This document shows, one piece after another, positions 11,343-21,435 of a DNA stretch of 64,000 bases (position 1 is its first letter; every line of letters begins with the position of its first letter). The notes below the pieces were generated by a model. It made no database searches and was not told the DNA's origin. It saw only the letters and a list, made by a program, of their open reading frames with translations. A program made the translations under genes and the position numbers. Origin of the DNA: Cadophora sp. MPI-SDFR-AT-0126 (taxonomy: Eukaryota; Ascomycota; Leotiomycetes; Helotiales; Ploettnerulaceae); assembly GCA_020747065.1 (NCBI GenBank), contig JAGMVK010000016.1, positions 930,001 to 994,000 of the forward strand. Direction: 5' to 3'.

Positions 11343-14101
11343 ATGTCTCTTGATCCACGCGACGACCGAAGGCGGGGTCGCTCGAAATCCCCTGGTCGAA
11401 GAGACGAGCGCGAGAGATCCCGTTCCAGAGTCGACGAGTACTCATCTCGAGTCGAGAGCGTGAGAGCTCCTTCGCCCCCTCGAAGCTACGAGGATGCGCC
11501 GCGAGGATATGAGGATTCAAGGGGATACGGAGTTCCTGGCGGCTACGAGGACCGTCCCGCTGTCGTGACGGCCGAACCGAGAGGAGATCCACGCGACCCA
11601 AGAAGCTCGTACGGTTCTCTGTCCCAGTATCGAGATCGCGATTCGTCGCCGCCTGGTGCGGGAGGTGGGAGGGGATATGCTATGCCTGGTGCGTACAAGA
11701 CGACTGTGGAAGAAGAGAGGACTACAAAGAGCTACGAGAGTGGGAGGGGTAGGGAGAAGGATTATTATGCCGACAAGGGATATGGTGGTGGGAAGGACTA
11801 CGGAGCTTCCGTTGCACCACCTTCAAAGTACGAAGTCGATGCAAGGAAAACGCAGGGAGGAGAATATGATGCGAGGCGGTATGAGGAGAGGGATGGTGGG
11901 AGGGAGAGAGGTGCGAGTTTCAATGCACACATTGGACATCATAGTATTGCTGCCCAGGCGGGCATCTCCCATGGTGCACCGCAATACGTGCAGCCTCCTT
12001 CACCATCGGGGTACAAACCTTCTTCGGGAGGACAATATGCTCGTCCGCCTTCTCCAGGCGGGTATCAAGCACCTGGAGGGTATCCGACTCAAATGCCGTA
12101 CCCGGAACCCCAGGGACCAGGGAGACAATATGCCGAGCCTCCGAAATGGGAATATGCGAAGCCAGAGGAAACTATTACTTATTCCAAGAGAACGGAAACT
12201 TCGTACAATTCGGCTGGTGGATATGGGCGGCCAGCGAGCCCTCCTCGACAAGAGTATAGACATGAGTCTCACTCCAGCGTTTCGATCCCAGGTGGGTCGA
12301 GATCCAGACATGGTAGCGAGCAGCAATACATCTCGGATCCAGCTAGGACTTCTCAAAGCAAGATCGTGACCGTTGAGCCGGGATCCAGACGACGAGATGC
12401 ATCACCCAACCCATCATCTTTGGCACCACGAATGCATTCGCTCTCAGTTTCAACCGGGCATCACGGAGGAGCAGCATTGAGTCTGGCTGCAGCACCAGGA
12501 AGTCCCCTCCTCGAAGCGTACCACGGAACATACCAATCCATATCACCCATGCCCTCGCCCCTCATGATCGCCTCGCACCCTCACTCAGACATCAACCTGA
12601 TTGAACCTCTTTCTCCCGAATCCTCAGACGACGACCGCCGAGCAGGCAAGAAATCCCGCCGCACAGCACGATTCCATGATCCCGAAGAAGAAGCCACCAT
12701 CCTAGCCAAAGCCCTCAAAGGCGAGAAACGTGCCCCCGACACCGCGCCCCTCATCGCAATCCTGCCGGGCTTAACACACGAGCAAATCCTCGATTTGCGG
12801 GTAGAGTACAAGAAGATCGTCAAGACTGGGTCGGAGAAGAAAGGCGTCAATATCGCTAAGCACATCAAGCTGCGTCTCAAGGAGGAAGACCCGAGTCTCA
12901 TGAAAGCATGCTATGCATGCGCTCTAGGCAAATGGGAGAGTGAGGCCTACTGGGCGAATTTCTGGTATCAGGGCGAGAAGTCCCGTCGGGAGTTATTGAT
13001 AGAGAGTTTGATGGGACGAACGAACCGCGAAATCCGCGAGATCAAAGACGGATTCAGCGATAAGAAATACTCGGACTCGCTCACCAAGTGCATGAAAACA
13101 GAACTCAAAGAAGACAAGTTCAAGAAGGCCGTACTGCTCGTACTCGAAGAGAGGAAGATGGAAGAGAGGCCAGGGTACGGAATCGATAGGGGGTTGGTGG
13201 AGGATGATGTCAAGGATCTGTATAGGGCTGTTAAGAGCGAGAAGGGGGGTGAGAGCGCGATGATTGGGATTGTGGTTGTGAGGAGTGATGCACATTTGAG
13301 GGAAGTTTTGAGGTTGTATGAGTCAACCTATAGGGCGAACTTTGCAAGGGAGATGTTGAAAAAGAGTGGAAACCTTGTGGTGAGTTTTGTCGCGCTTCTC
13401 ATGTTTTCATGTTTCTTTCTCCTCCTTTCGATGGTTCATTTGGCTGTCTTCATTTTTTGTTTCCGAGTCTTAAGTTTGAGGGCCCAAAACGTGGGGTTGG
13501 AAGTGTCCAAAACAAAAGACATCAAATCTCGGGCCAGAAAACAATTTCAGAGCCTTGGATATGGCTTGGTTTGCTTGAAGTAGGAGTTATCGAAGCTAAA
13601 ACTCCTTGACACCACATCTGAGGGAATCAGATCTGGCTGCTATATGAAAGGCGAACCTTCTGATCATCTCCACCATCCCCCTCCAAATATGTTCTCCTCC
13701 CCTCCAACCTCTCTCATTACCCTACCACAACTAACACAACCCCACCACAGGGCGAGCTCCTAGCCCACATCCTCAACGGCGTAATCAACAAGCCCGTGCG
13801 CGACGCCCTGCTCGTGCACCACGCCCTCTCCCTCTCCAAATCAGACAGCATCCGCACCGAGCTCCTGATCTCGCGCCTCGTGCGCTACCACTGGGATCGT
13901 CCGCACATGGAAGCCGTCAAGAGGGAGTACCGCAATAGATATGGTGTCGATATGCAGAGTGCGGTGAGGGATGGCACGAAGGGCGAGTGGGGAAGTTTTT
14001 GTGAGGCGCTTTGTATGCGGAGGATGGGGGATGAGGTTAGGGAGGTGGGGAGGGTTGGGGGTGGTGGTGGTGGAGGGGGTTATGGAGCTGATCGCCGATA
14101 G
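11343..14101 (+). CDS. Fungal annexin with long disordered N-terminal region
   Basis: Two exons, 11343-13379 and 13751-14101, joined in phase 0 by a 371-nt GTGAGT...CACAG intron, give 795 aa. Residues 1-430 are low complexity: an Arg/Ser start (RRRGRSKSPGRRDERERSRS) and Pro/Gly/Tyr-rich repeats of the PPSPxGY type. Four annexin repeats follow from about residue 440: APDTAPLIAILPGLTHEQ, ELLIESLMGRTNREIREIK, AMIGIVVVRSDAHLREVL and RTELLISRLVRYHWDRP. Annexins bind acidic membranes, usually through calcium. Here the type-2 calcium loops (GxGT) are not obvious, as in other fungal annexins, so calcium-independent binding is likely. The tail ends in a Gly run. Homologous to the annexin XIV type of filamentous fungi by architecture. 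Confidence 0.87.
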
Positions 14102-14814
14102 ACAGCAAAATGAAGAGAATGCAAGTGATTTGGTCCGAGCTTGCAGCATTGGTCTGTTCAAATGGCTTGGGACACATGAAGGGGGTGGGGAAGGGTTGGA
14201 AATGAGACGAGAAGATGGTGGGAATTTTCACAACCAGGAGGATTGGGTGACGAGCTTTGAGGTGAGATGAGATTCATGAATCAGGACATTGATGAACAAG
14301 CATACAGAGAGATAGAGGAATAGCACCCAGAATTTTCAGCACGCAGAGCCAGATAAATGGGCAATCAGTCATCTAGGCAGGCTTTATGAGGAGGGTATAT
14401 TGCAGGGCAATATCTGAAGTAAATCATATACGTTTTTCAAACACCTCGCTTCTACGACTCATGGGAGCTAGAAATAGAAGTTTTCAACGAAGTGGTCGGT
14501 CACTGACTTGCGGCATATCGGGTGAGCGGTTTGTGGCAAGATCTGGTGAGTAGGTTATTTATGTTTTGTTTGAAAAGTTTTGTCGTGCTTTTGCTGTTGT
14601 GTTCCTTCGTGCAATATCAGAGGTTCTCTTGTCGGAAGGAATGAACGAGTAGGGAGTACTCATTTGACGATTCATACCCTCAGGTCTCGGCAGCAGCCGC
14701 CAGATTTCCTCCACTCGTCCAGTCCAGATCTCAGTCCGGTCGAAGATATCAGTCTACCTCCAATCCCAGTGCGACTGCAGATCTCAGCATATAAGCATGA
14801 CTCGAGAACGTCAA
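14102..14814. other. Convergent intergenic region
   Basis: 3' flanks of the annexin gene and of the first MYND gene; nothing else seen. Confidence 0.5.
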
Positions 14815-16116
14815 TCAAGTGCTGAAAGGCGACATCTCCTCCGCCCAAGACCCATCGCATATACCCTTGATTTTCTTCAACGTCTCAAAATACCTCTCAA
14901 AGCTCTTTCTGCCAACCAGTCTCGCGGTCATCTTCTCCCTCGAACAGATCTTGTCGCCTCTCCTCTTGCCCTCTTCCTCTCTCTTCGCTTTCTGCATCGC
15001 AGGGTACAGGATGTCTCGGCAGTAGCACACAACCGCGTCGACTTGGTGCGGGCTAAGTGGTTTCTGGTCCCGGCGTGCGATGATGACATTCCCAGTCGCG
15101 GCGCCCCATTGCATTTTGTCGAGTGCGCCCCAGGTCTTGCTCCGAGTGTTGGCGCCGAGGGTAAGGTAGGTGACAGCGAAGTTTTGGTTGAAGTGGATGT
15201 CGTTTTGTATGGCTGTCCTTTTCGTCTCGGTGAGGTCTTGTTCGGCGTAATCTATCTTTACGTTATGATAGATGAGCATCGGAACGCCCATAGCGTCCGA
15301 AAACGGTATCTTGCCTGTATTATCATCAAGGTCATTGAAGATAGCATGTTCTTTTGGAATGAATGCCGTGGAGAAGGCTGCTTTGTTGAAATGGTTCACT
15401 TCGCCTTGACAGCGGATACGCACGCCTTGGATGATGTCCTTGCCGGGGAAGACATAACTCAGGAAGAAGTTTCGCACCTTGTGTAAATCGGCTAGGTTGA
15501 AGTCAGCGTAGAAAGCTGGCTTGTTTTGAGCTCCCCCTAATTTGTTGGTGGGTAAGCCTGTCTTGAGGCTGATGACAACTGGACCTCTCCATTGCTGAGC
15601 GAGTTCTGAGGAGATCGATTTCTCGATGCAGTAGTTCTGTAGGGAGCCATCTTCTACACACGTAGATCTAATGTCTACAATGACTATTGACTTGAATTTG
15701 GAGATCGACTCTTTTGTATTTGGGGTGCTGAGATCTTCGTTAATCTGTATTGATTGGGCCGTGGGACAGTCTGGACCGAGGTGATCTTCAAAGATAGGAC
15801 TTTCCCAATTGGATCTGTGGATCTGAGTCTTCAGCCAGATGAACTTGGGTGTTTCCGAATCGCATGGGAGGAACAGTGCGAGTTTGTGGAATGTTGACGG
15901 GCGGGGCTTGATGGCGATGAAGGCGTTGTAGGTCATGCAAAGGCTGTGGTGGAGGGTGTCCTCGAGTTCACAAGAAGGCGAGCAGTGGATTCCTTCGCAG
16001 TATTGGCATGTAGATGAGATCAATTCGCTTTCGGAAGGTGAGGCGTTGGCATTGCTGTGGGTGGTGTTCGATGCTGGTGGAGAGTGCTTGCACCAGGTGC
16101 AAGTTTGCGGAGCCAT
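14815..16116 (-). CDS. MYND-type zinc finger protein, tandem copy 1
   Basis: Single exon, 433 aa from the ATG at 16116 (MAPQTCTWCKHSPP); an in-frame ATG 42 nt upstream is less likely. A MYND-type C2-C2-C2-HC finger sits at the N-terminus (CTWC, CQYC, CSPSC, HHSLC), with a long insert after the first pair. The remaining 350 residues are a family domain shared with the three genes that follow: FIWLKTQ, QQWRGPVVISLKTG, GVPMLIYHN and ARRDQKPLSPHQVDAVVCYC. MYND fingers bind proline-rich partner peptides; the rest has no function I can name. Part of a minus-strand array of four paralogues. A TATATAAA lies about 255 nt upstream. Confidence 0.75.
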   Translation of the reverse strand: MAPQTCTWCKHSPPASNTTHSNANASPSESELISSTCQYCEGIHCSPSCELEDTLHHSLCMTYNAFIAIKPRPSTFHKLALFLPCDSETPKFIWLKTQIHRSNWESPIFEDHLGPDCPTAQSIQINEDLSTPNTKESISKFKSIVIVDIRSTCVEDGSLQNYCIEKSISSELAQQWRGPVVISLKTGLPTNKLGGAQNKPAFYADFNLADLHKVRNFFLSYVFPGKDIIQGVRIRCQGEVNHFNKAAFSTAFIPKEHAIFNDLDDNTGKIPFSDAMGVPMLIYHNVKIDYAEQDLTETKRTAIQNDIHFNQNFAVTYLTLGANTRSKTWGALDKMQWGAATGNVIIARRDQKPLSPHQVDAVVCYCRDILYPAMQKAKREEEGKRRGDKICSREKMTARLVGRKSFERYFETLKKIKGICDGSWAEEMSPFST

Positions 16117-16370
16117 TGTAAGCTTAGAAGCGCGTTGGTTCTGTGTTGTGTGAATCAATTAAACGTTGATGTCGAAGGAGATGTGAAGTCGAGGACATTA
16201 GAAGTAGATTGAGGAAGAGCAAAGGAAGGAAGGTTTGTTTACTTAACTCGGTAGGCGCGCGAGTTTTGACGCTAGTGAAATGGGAAGGAACTTTCCATCC
16301 ACTCCTTGTGCTGGAAGTTTTGAGTTTCAATGCAAGCTATTACGTTCGTGTTCTGGAGCTGAAGAAAGGC

Positions 16371-16378
16371 TTTATATA
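16371..16378 (-). promoter_or_regulatory. TATA box upstream of MYND copy 1
   Basis: TATATAAA on the minus strand, about 255 nt before the chosen ATG at 16116, in an otherwise gene-free stretch (16159-16797). Confidence 0.4.
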
Positions 16379-16797
16379 CACGACCGTAGTTTGTGACATT
16401 TTCTTCAAGCGGTACTAAGTGATATTCGCACCGCCGAGTGGCATGTTAAATAGCCTCGTGGTAGAGCTTGCCATAGAGATCTTGATAAGCTTGTGTTCCC
16501 TCTCTATGGCGTTGTGTGCACTTCTATGTGGATGAGCTTGAATTGAAGAGATGCATTCAAGCACTAGGCCAACGTGAGGGCAAATGACTCGACTCTCAGG
16601 TAGATGTTCTTGCAATGAGTTCGTGCAGATAATTTCCAGATCATGCTAGTTCACAGTCACAATGGTGCAGGAAAAGTGACGGTTCATTGACGTTCTTGTC
16701 ACGAAAGATGATTGATTGTTATGTAAAAGTCTCGCATATGTAAGATCTCAGCAAGCCGGGCTATCCACCATTCTCCAAGCCCCATTGACTTCCAGGT

Positions 16798-18201
16798 CTA
16801 AGAACAAGAAGCTCCCAGGCCGCTGACTGATAGCTCGCCCAGTCTACTAGAGACATGAGTCAAGCTTTCATCATCCGATTCACCTTCTGTAGCTTCTGGC
16901 ACAGTCTCATTGACCCAAGAAGTATCTCCGCCGTTGATCTTATCTATCTTGAAACTCTCGAAGAAAATTTCAAATATGGCTCTTGAAATCACCTCCGCCA
17001 TGATTTTTCTTCGTTCGATCAGAGCCTCCTCGACACTCAGCTTTGACAGTCGATCCTTTCCTTCCATATTGATCTTATGGGAGACCTCTTGGCTGAAAAA
17101 TTTCACTACGGCCTGGACCTGCTTTGGTGTGACATCCTTACTATCCTGACGCACCACCAAGACGCGGCCAAACATCTTTCCCGTGCCAAACTCGTCGGTA
17201 TAGCCTGAGTCGGGCATACCCCAACATGGATCAACTTCATCTGTCACGATGTCGAGATATCTTGCCTCCTCATTATCCATCATGTCAAACCCCTTTCCAG
17301 CGAAACGACGATCTGGGTAGATTCTTCGAATCCGAAGTGGGACCTGGATCATTCTTGAGGCTGCTGTTGGTTCTGATGGTATATGGAAAGTATCCCAGAT
17401 TGGATGGTTGACAGCGACATCACTAACTCTGTACTTCCGAAAACCAAGGACCATCATGTCTCCTTTACAAGAGATCTCCACGCCCTTGGCCGCGGTACCA
17501 CCAGAGTAGCGGTTGAGAACTGACCGGAACAGATTGGCATTGGTGACCTCCAATTCAAATAGCATGTTCTCCTTCAACATGCTACCAGGACCTGCCCCAT
17601 ATCCTTTGCAGAAGTCGAGAAATGTTCGGAAGTCAGACAACGTGAAGTCTCGATCGACTCTGTCAGAGTCCATACTGAGCCCATTTCTGCAGTAGACAAC
17701 CAAAGGCCCTCCCCATGGTGTGCTCAGCTCTCCTTTCGTGGTTTCCAACAAGCTGACATTCACACGAGAGCCATCGAACCGGAAAGCGTGACGCATGTGA
17801 AGGATGACAGTGTGACGGAGTGGGAATCTCTTGACGTAGTTTGCAAATATCTCGAAGCCCTTGGCTTCAGGGTCGACATGAGATCCATCAGAAAGGCAGT
17901 TGGTGTAAGTGATAGTTCCAGTTGTTGGATTTCTGGTGACTTTGTTCTTCCCGTCGAACCAGATGAAGTCAGGAGCTCGACCTCTGGTTAGGAATGGAAG
18001 ACTTGGGAAGTAGAGGGCCAACACACAATTGGTCGAAGGTTTTGGGTTGGATGAGGTGAAATCCAAGAAATCTCTGCAGAGCAGCTGGTGTGAAGGGAGA
18101 TCTCTAGACTCGCAGCGAGAGGAGCAGTAGTCTGCAGAACTGCAAGTCGAGCATTGCTTGGTGCTCGGCTTGCCGCAGACACAGCAGTAAGGAGTAGCCA
18201 T
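16798..18201 (-). CDS. MYND-type zinc finger protein, tandem copy 2
   Basis: Single exon, 467 aa, ATG at 18201 (MATPYCCVCGK). The finger is complete and compact: C6-x2-C9, C17-x2-C20, C26-x3-C30, H38-x3-C42. Shared family blocks follow: PDFIWFDGKN (about 85), STPWGGPLVVYCRNG (about 180), an Arg-rich central part, and VVRQDSKDVTPKQVQAVVKF (about 375) near the C-terminus, ending in an acidic tail. Same strand as copies 1, 3 and 4, with 440-680 nt between genes, so each probably has its own promoter. The function beyond protein binding by the finger is unknown. Confidence 0.78.
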   Translation of the reverse strand: MATPYCCVCGKPSTKQCSTCSSADYCSSRCESRDLPSHQLLCRDFLDFTSSNPKPSTNCVLALYFPSLPFLTRGRAPDFIWFDGKNKVTRNPTTGTITYTNCLSDGSHVDPEAKGFEIFANYVKRFPLRHTVILHMRHAFRFDGSRVNVSLLETTKGELSTPWGGPLVVYCRNGLSMDSDRVDRDFTLSDFRTFLDFCKGYGAGPGSMLKENMLFELEVTNANLFRSVLNRYSGGTAAKGVEISCKGDMMVLGFRKYRVSDVAVNHPIWDTFHIPSEPTAASRMIQVPLRIRRIYPDRRFAGKGFDMMDNEEARYLDIVTDEVDPCWGMPDSGYTDEFGTGKMFGRVLVVRQDSKDVTPKQVQAVVKFFSQEVSHKINMEGKDRLSKLSVEEALIERRKIMAEVISRAIFEIFFESFKIDKINGGDTSWVNETVPEATEGESDDESLTHVSSRLGELSVSGLGASCS

Positions 18202-18641
18202 GATGATATTTAGTGCGATTGATGAGTGTGTATGAAGGGTTGAAGGATGAAGTGGATGTTTGAAGAAAGGGTTTACTTGACCTTGATGTTAAAACAGCGG
18301 AGGTCTTTAGCTGGGAAGGAGATGCAAGGCTACCAACCACGGTTAGATATTCACTTAGTATTTGATGCCAATTCTTTGAGACAAATGAGATTCACTTCTT
18401 CTCAAGGTCGAGAGGACAGCAATTCATTCCTAGCTAAGTCGTGAAGGCAAACTGTTGAAAGTCGAACTCGTGAGCATTCTGTGGCTGCAACGAGGAAGTC
18501 AAACGAATGAGGACTTCTCTCTGCGTTTGAGACCGAATGGCCAATGGAATTGTTTCATTAAATCAGTTACATTGTATCTCGTACGTCGTTACGAAGTATG
18601 GAGGACTCTCAAGCCTTTAATTCGAAGAAATGACTAGCCAA

Positions 18642-19466
18642 CTAATCACCTCCCTTGAGTACAAGACGCAAACGAATCCTCCTTGGAGTCTCCTTCGGCT
18701 CTTCAAGCTCATCCTCACTGTTCTCTGGAGTAACCCTCGCACACTTTCGTTCGTCCTTAGCGGCTGCAATATTCTCCTTTATTGTATTGAATAGTTCCGG
18801 TCTGCTATCCTCCACATGCTCAAGTTCGTTCGCCCGAAGGGCATGCTTCAAGGAGCCCGCCGTATCCTTGTAGGTCTTGAGAAACGCGGCGAAGTACGTC
18901 AGATCAGCGTTCGAGATATGATCTTGCCACCGATAGAGAACTGCTGGTCCAGCCCAAAAACCACACTGATCACCCTGTGTCAGTTCGAGGATGGAGAGGT
19001 TGGCTGTCGATCCATCAGTTCCTCGGCAATCCCGGACGGTGAACGTCAAGGGATGCGGGAGCTTGTTCCTGGTAGAGAAGTTGTGCGTGATTTCGATATC
19101 GCCTGAGGTGACTTCGTCGTTGTCAATGCTCAGAAGATCGACCTTCTCTATAACGCCTGTAGTGTCGTTGGTCTGAACCTTGAGTCTGTGATTTGACCAA
19201 TAGAACTGTGGACCCGTTCCGTCGACCGGGAAGTAAAGAGCGATGTATGAGTCTTCGTCAGGTCGTGGATTTGAGTCTCCCCACTCCTCCTTGATTGCGC
19301 AGAGAAGCTTGTGGATGCGTTCACCCTTTGCCTGGCAGTCTTTGGTGCAAAACGCGGCATCTTCGCACGTGGCGCAAATCTGTGCCTCCTTGCTGTCGCA
19401 AACTGCGCATGGCATTGTATTCGCTGTACCGGCCAGGCGAGCCAGTTCGGTAAAGAAGTCGGACAT
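18642..19466 (-). CDS. MYND-type zinc finger protein, short tandem copy 3
   Basis: Single exon, 274 aa, ATG at 19466 (MSDFFTELARLAG). Finger: MPCAVCDSKEAQICATC, then FCTKDC and HKLLC. Family blocks are present up to the middle: PQFYWSNHRLK, GFWAGPAVLYRW and LTYFAAFLKTYKDTAGSL. The second half of the shared domain, including the RQD...QV block, is missing. Instead the protein ends in a charged tail (ENSEDELEEPKETPRR). It is about 190 residues shorter than copy 2, so it is either a truncated paralogue or a natural short form. Confidence 0.72.
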   Translation of the reverse strand: MSDFFTELARLAGTANTMPCAVCDSKEAQICATCEDAAFCTKDCQAKGERIHKLLCAIKEEWGDSNPRPDEDSYIALYFPVDGTGPQFYWSNHRLKVQTNDTTGVIEKVDLLSIDNDEVTSGDIEITHNFSTRNKLPHPLTFTVRDCRGTDGSTANLSILELTQGDQCGFWAGPAVLYRWQDHISNADLTYFAAFLKTYKDTAGSLKHALRANELEHVEDSRPELFNTIKENIAAAKDERKCARVTPENSEDELEEPKETPRRIRLRLVLKGGD

Positions 19467-20142
19467 GATGCTTTAGTTGCTGGCCGGCTGGACATGTCAC
19501 GTAGAAAGACACTCAGTATCTGATTCTCTGTAAGGCTTAGCGGAAGTCGTCGAAGCCAAATGGAAAGCAGGAAGGGCTATCTGCACTACATACCACGAGA
19601 ATTGTCCACAGGTATCAAAAGGAAAGATGTTTCGGAACAGTTATGCATTAGTGATCGAGATCTGACCCGTTAGGAGGTTGAACTTGGTTGGTTGCGATTT
19701 CCAAGAAAGAGAACGGGCGGTGAATAGATATCCTCTCTAGGCTGCTACGCGATCGTAGCACAACTGAAATGGATCTAATAGGACTAGTCACTCAATTACA
19801 CTATTTGACCTATATTCACATATGCTGGTTGTGAACAGATGCCACAAGACAACATACGGGAATGATTGGTTCGAGGTTCCTTGTTGTCCATTGCCATAGG
19901 TACTGAACTTGTAATCTGCAGATTGCTTAGAAGGCTATCTCGCAAGGAATGATACTTTGAGAAGTGAACGCTTTTGCTTTTTGGTAATGTACATACTCTA
20001 ATTTGAAGGCAGATTCATGCTGCTCAACGAGCCCAGTCGTAGCGGTGAGCCAGCCGAAGAAGTTACCTTGAGGCCGTCGATCGGGATATTCGTTGCTATT
20101 GCCTGTACCCCAACCCCAAATTCAAATTCACCTCCCCATGCT

Positions 20143-21435
20143 TTAATTGATGTATGGAGATCTCGCATGTTCCCATGAACCATCACCATCATCAAGCTTT
20201 TGCTGCCGAAGCACAGAGAAGAACTTCTCGAAAGCCTGCTTACACATTTGTGTTTCGGCAAACTCTGCCTTGGCGTTTCGCATCTCTTCATCTGAAATGT
20301 CGTCCATATCGCAAAGACTTGACGAGAGATCTGACATCGCAGGGCACAGCTCGTAGCGACAAAACTTGGCAATTGCTTCGACTTGTTGAGCAGTGATAGG
20401 TCTCTTGTCTTGCCGGACTACTAGAACTGTACCGATTTCCCTGTCCCAGACAAGATGATCTGCGAATCCCCATCTCTCTCCATTAAGAGTTGCCTCAATG
20501 TTCAAGAACAACGCCGTACGGTTTTGGAAAGCATTGATCTTGATCTTGTCGCCCTTCTCCATGTCCTTCATCTTGAGATTGCCTGTCTTTGCAACCAGCA
20601 GTGGAATGCCCATTTGAACTGAGATATCGGTTGGCTTGGCGTAGTTGAAGACCGGGTGGTTGACTGGAATGTGTACTTCCTGAAATTTGACCTTGCCATA
20701 CAATTCCTCGTCGCTTTTGCTGGCAATCAAAACGGCTTGGACAGCCTGGGAGCTGCCACCAGGGTTTCCGTTGTATGGGGCTGCAGGTACAAAAGTAAGT
20801 AATGGACCCTTGTAATCGAGCCCCTTTCCATAGACTCGGAAGAAGTCAGCAGCCACACGTAAGTCGGAAGGAACGATATCTCGGTACGATGAGGGTTCGG
20901 TAAGAGTTCCTGGTTGACTGAGAACAACAATGGGCCCCTTCCAGTCATGTCGGTGCTTGCCCTTCATAACTTCTACAACACATTGGTTTCGAACTGAGCC
21001 ATCGTATCCGAAGGTTTTGCGGACGTGGAGGCCGACAGTGTGATCGATGTTGTGTCTTTGGAGGCCAGTATTGCGCAATGCCAAGATCTTACTGGCGTTT
21101 ACAAACTCGACAACATGTTCATCATCTCCCAGGTGCTTCTTTAGATCGGGATTCTCCCAGTTTTTAAAGAGTGTCGGTGGATAGCACTGTATTCAGACGA
21201 ACTGAGGCTTGATCATATCCACCGCAAAGAGCAGTCCTAGCTTGTGTCCTGCTGATGATCGGGGGTGTTTGCCTTCGAAGGACTTGTATTGATCGCAAAC
21301 ATATTTGTGGGTTTTCCAATCCTCTTTCTGGCAGCTCAATGAGCAATAAGATAAGGCTTTGCAACCACCGCATTTCTGATGCTGGGAGCGACCGATAGCG
21401 GTTTTATTGCAGAGAGCGCATTTGGAAGGAAGCAT
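20143..21435 (-). pseudogene. MYND-type zinc finger gene copy 4, interrupted by one in-frame TGA
   Basis: From the ATG at 21435 (MLPSKCALCNKTAIG) one frame runs to 20143 except for a single TGA at 21193-21195. Upstream of it lie the finger (CALC, CGGC, CSLSC, HKYVC) and LGLLFAVDMIKPQFV. Downstream it continues as IQCYPPTLFKNW, then WKGPIVVLSQPG and VVRQDKRPITAQQVEAIAKF. At the TGA the paralogues have a conserved Trp (FIWFDG, FIWLKT, FYWSNH), so this is TGG to TGA, a G to A change. The remainder looks intact at about 430 codons. The lesion may be recent, a sequencing error, or a readthrough stop. Confidence 0.82.

Noticed and set aside
14797..15486. 229-codon plus-strand frame
   Set aside because: Antisense shadow of MYND copy 1; no domain and its codon pattern follows the opposite gene.
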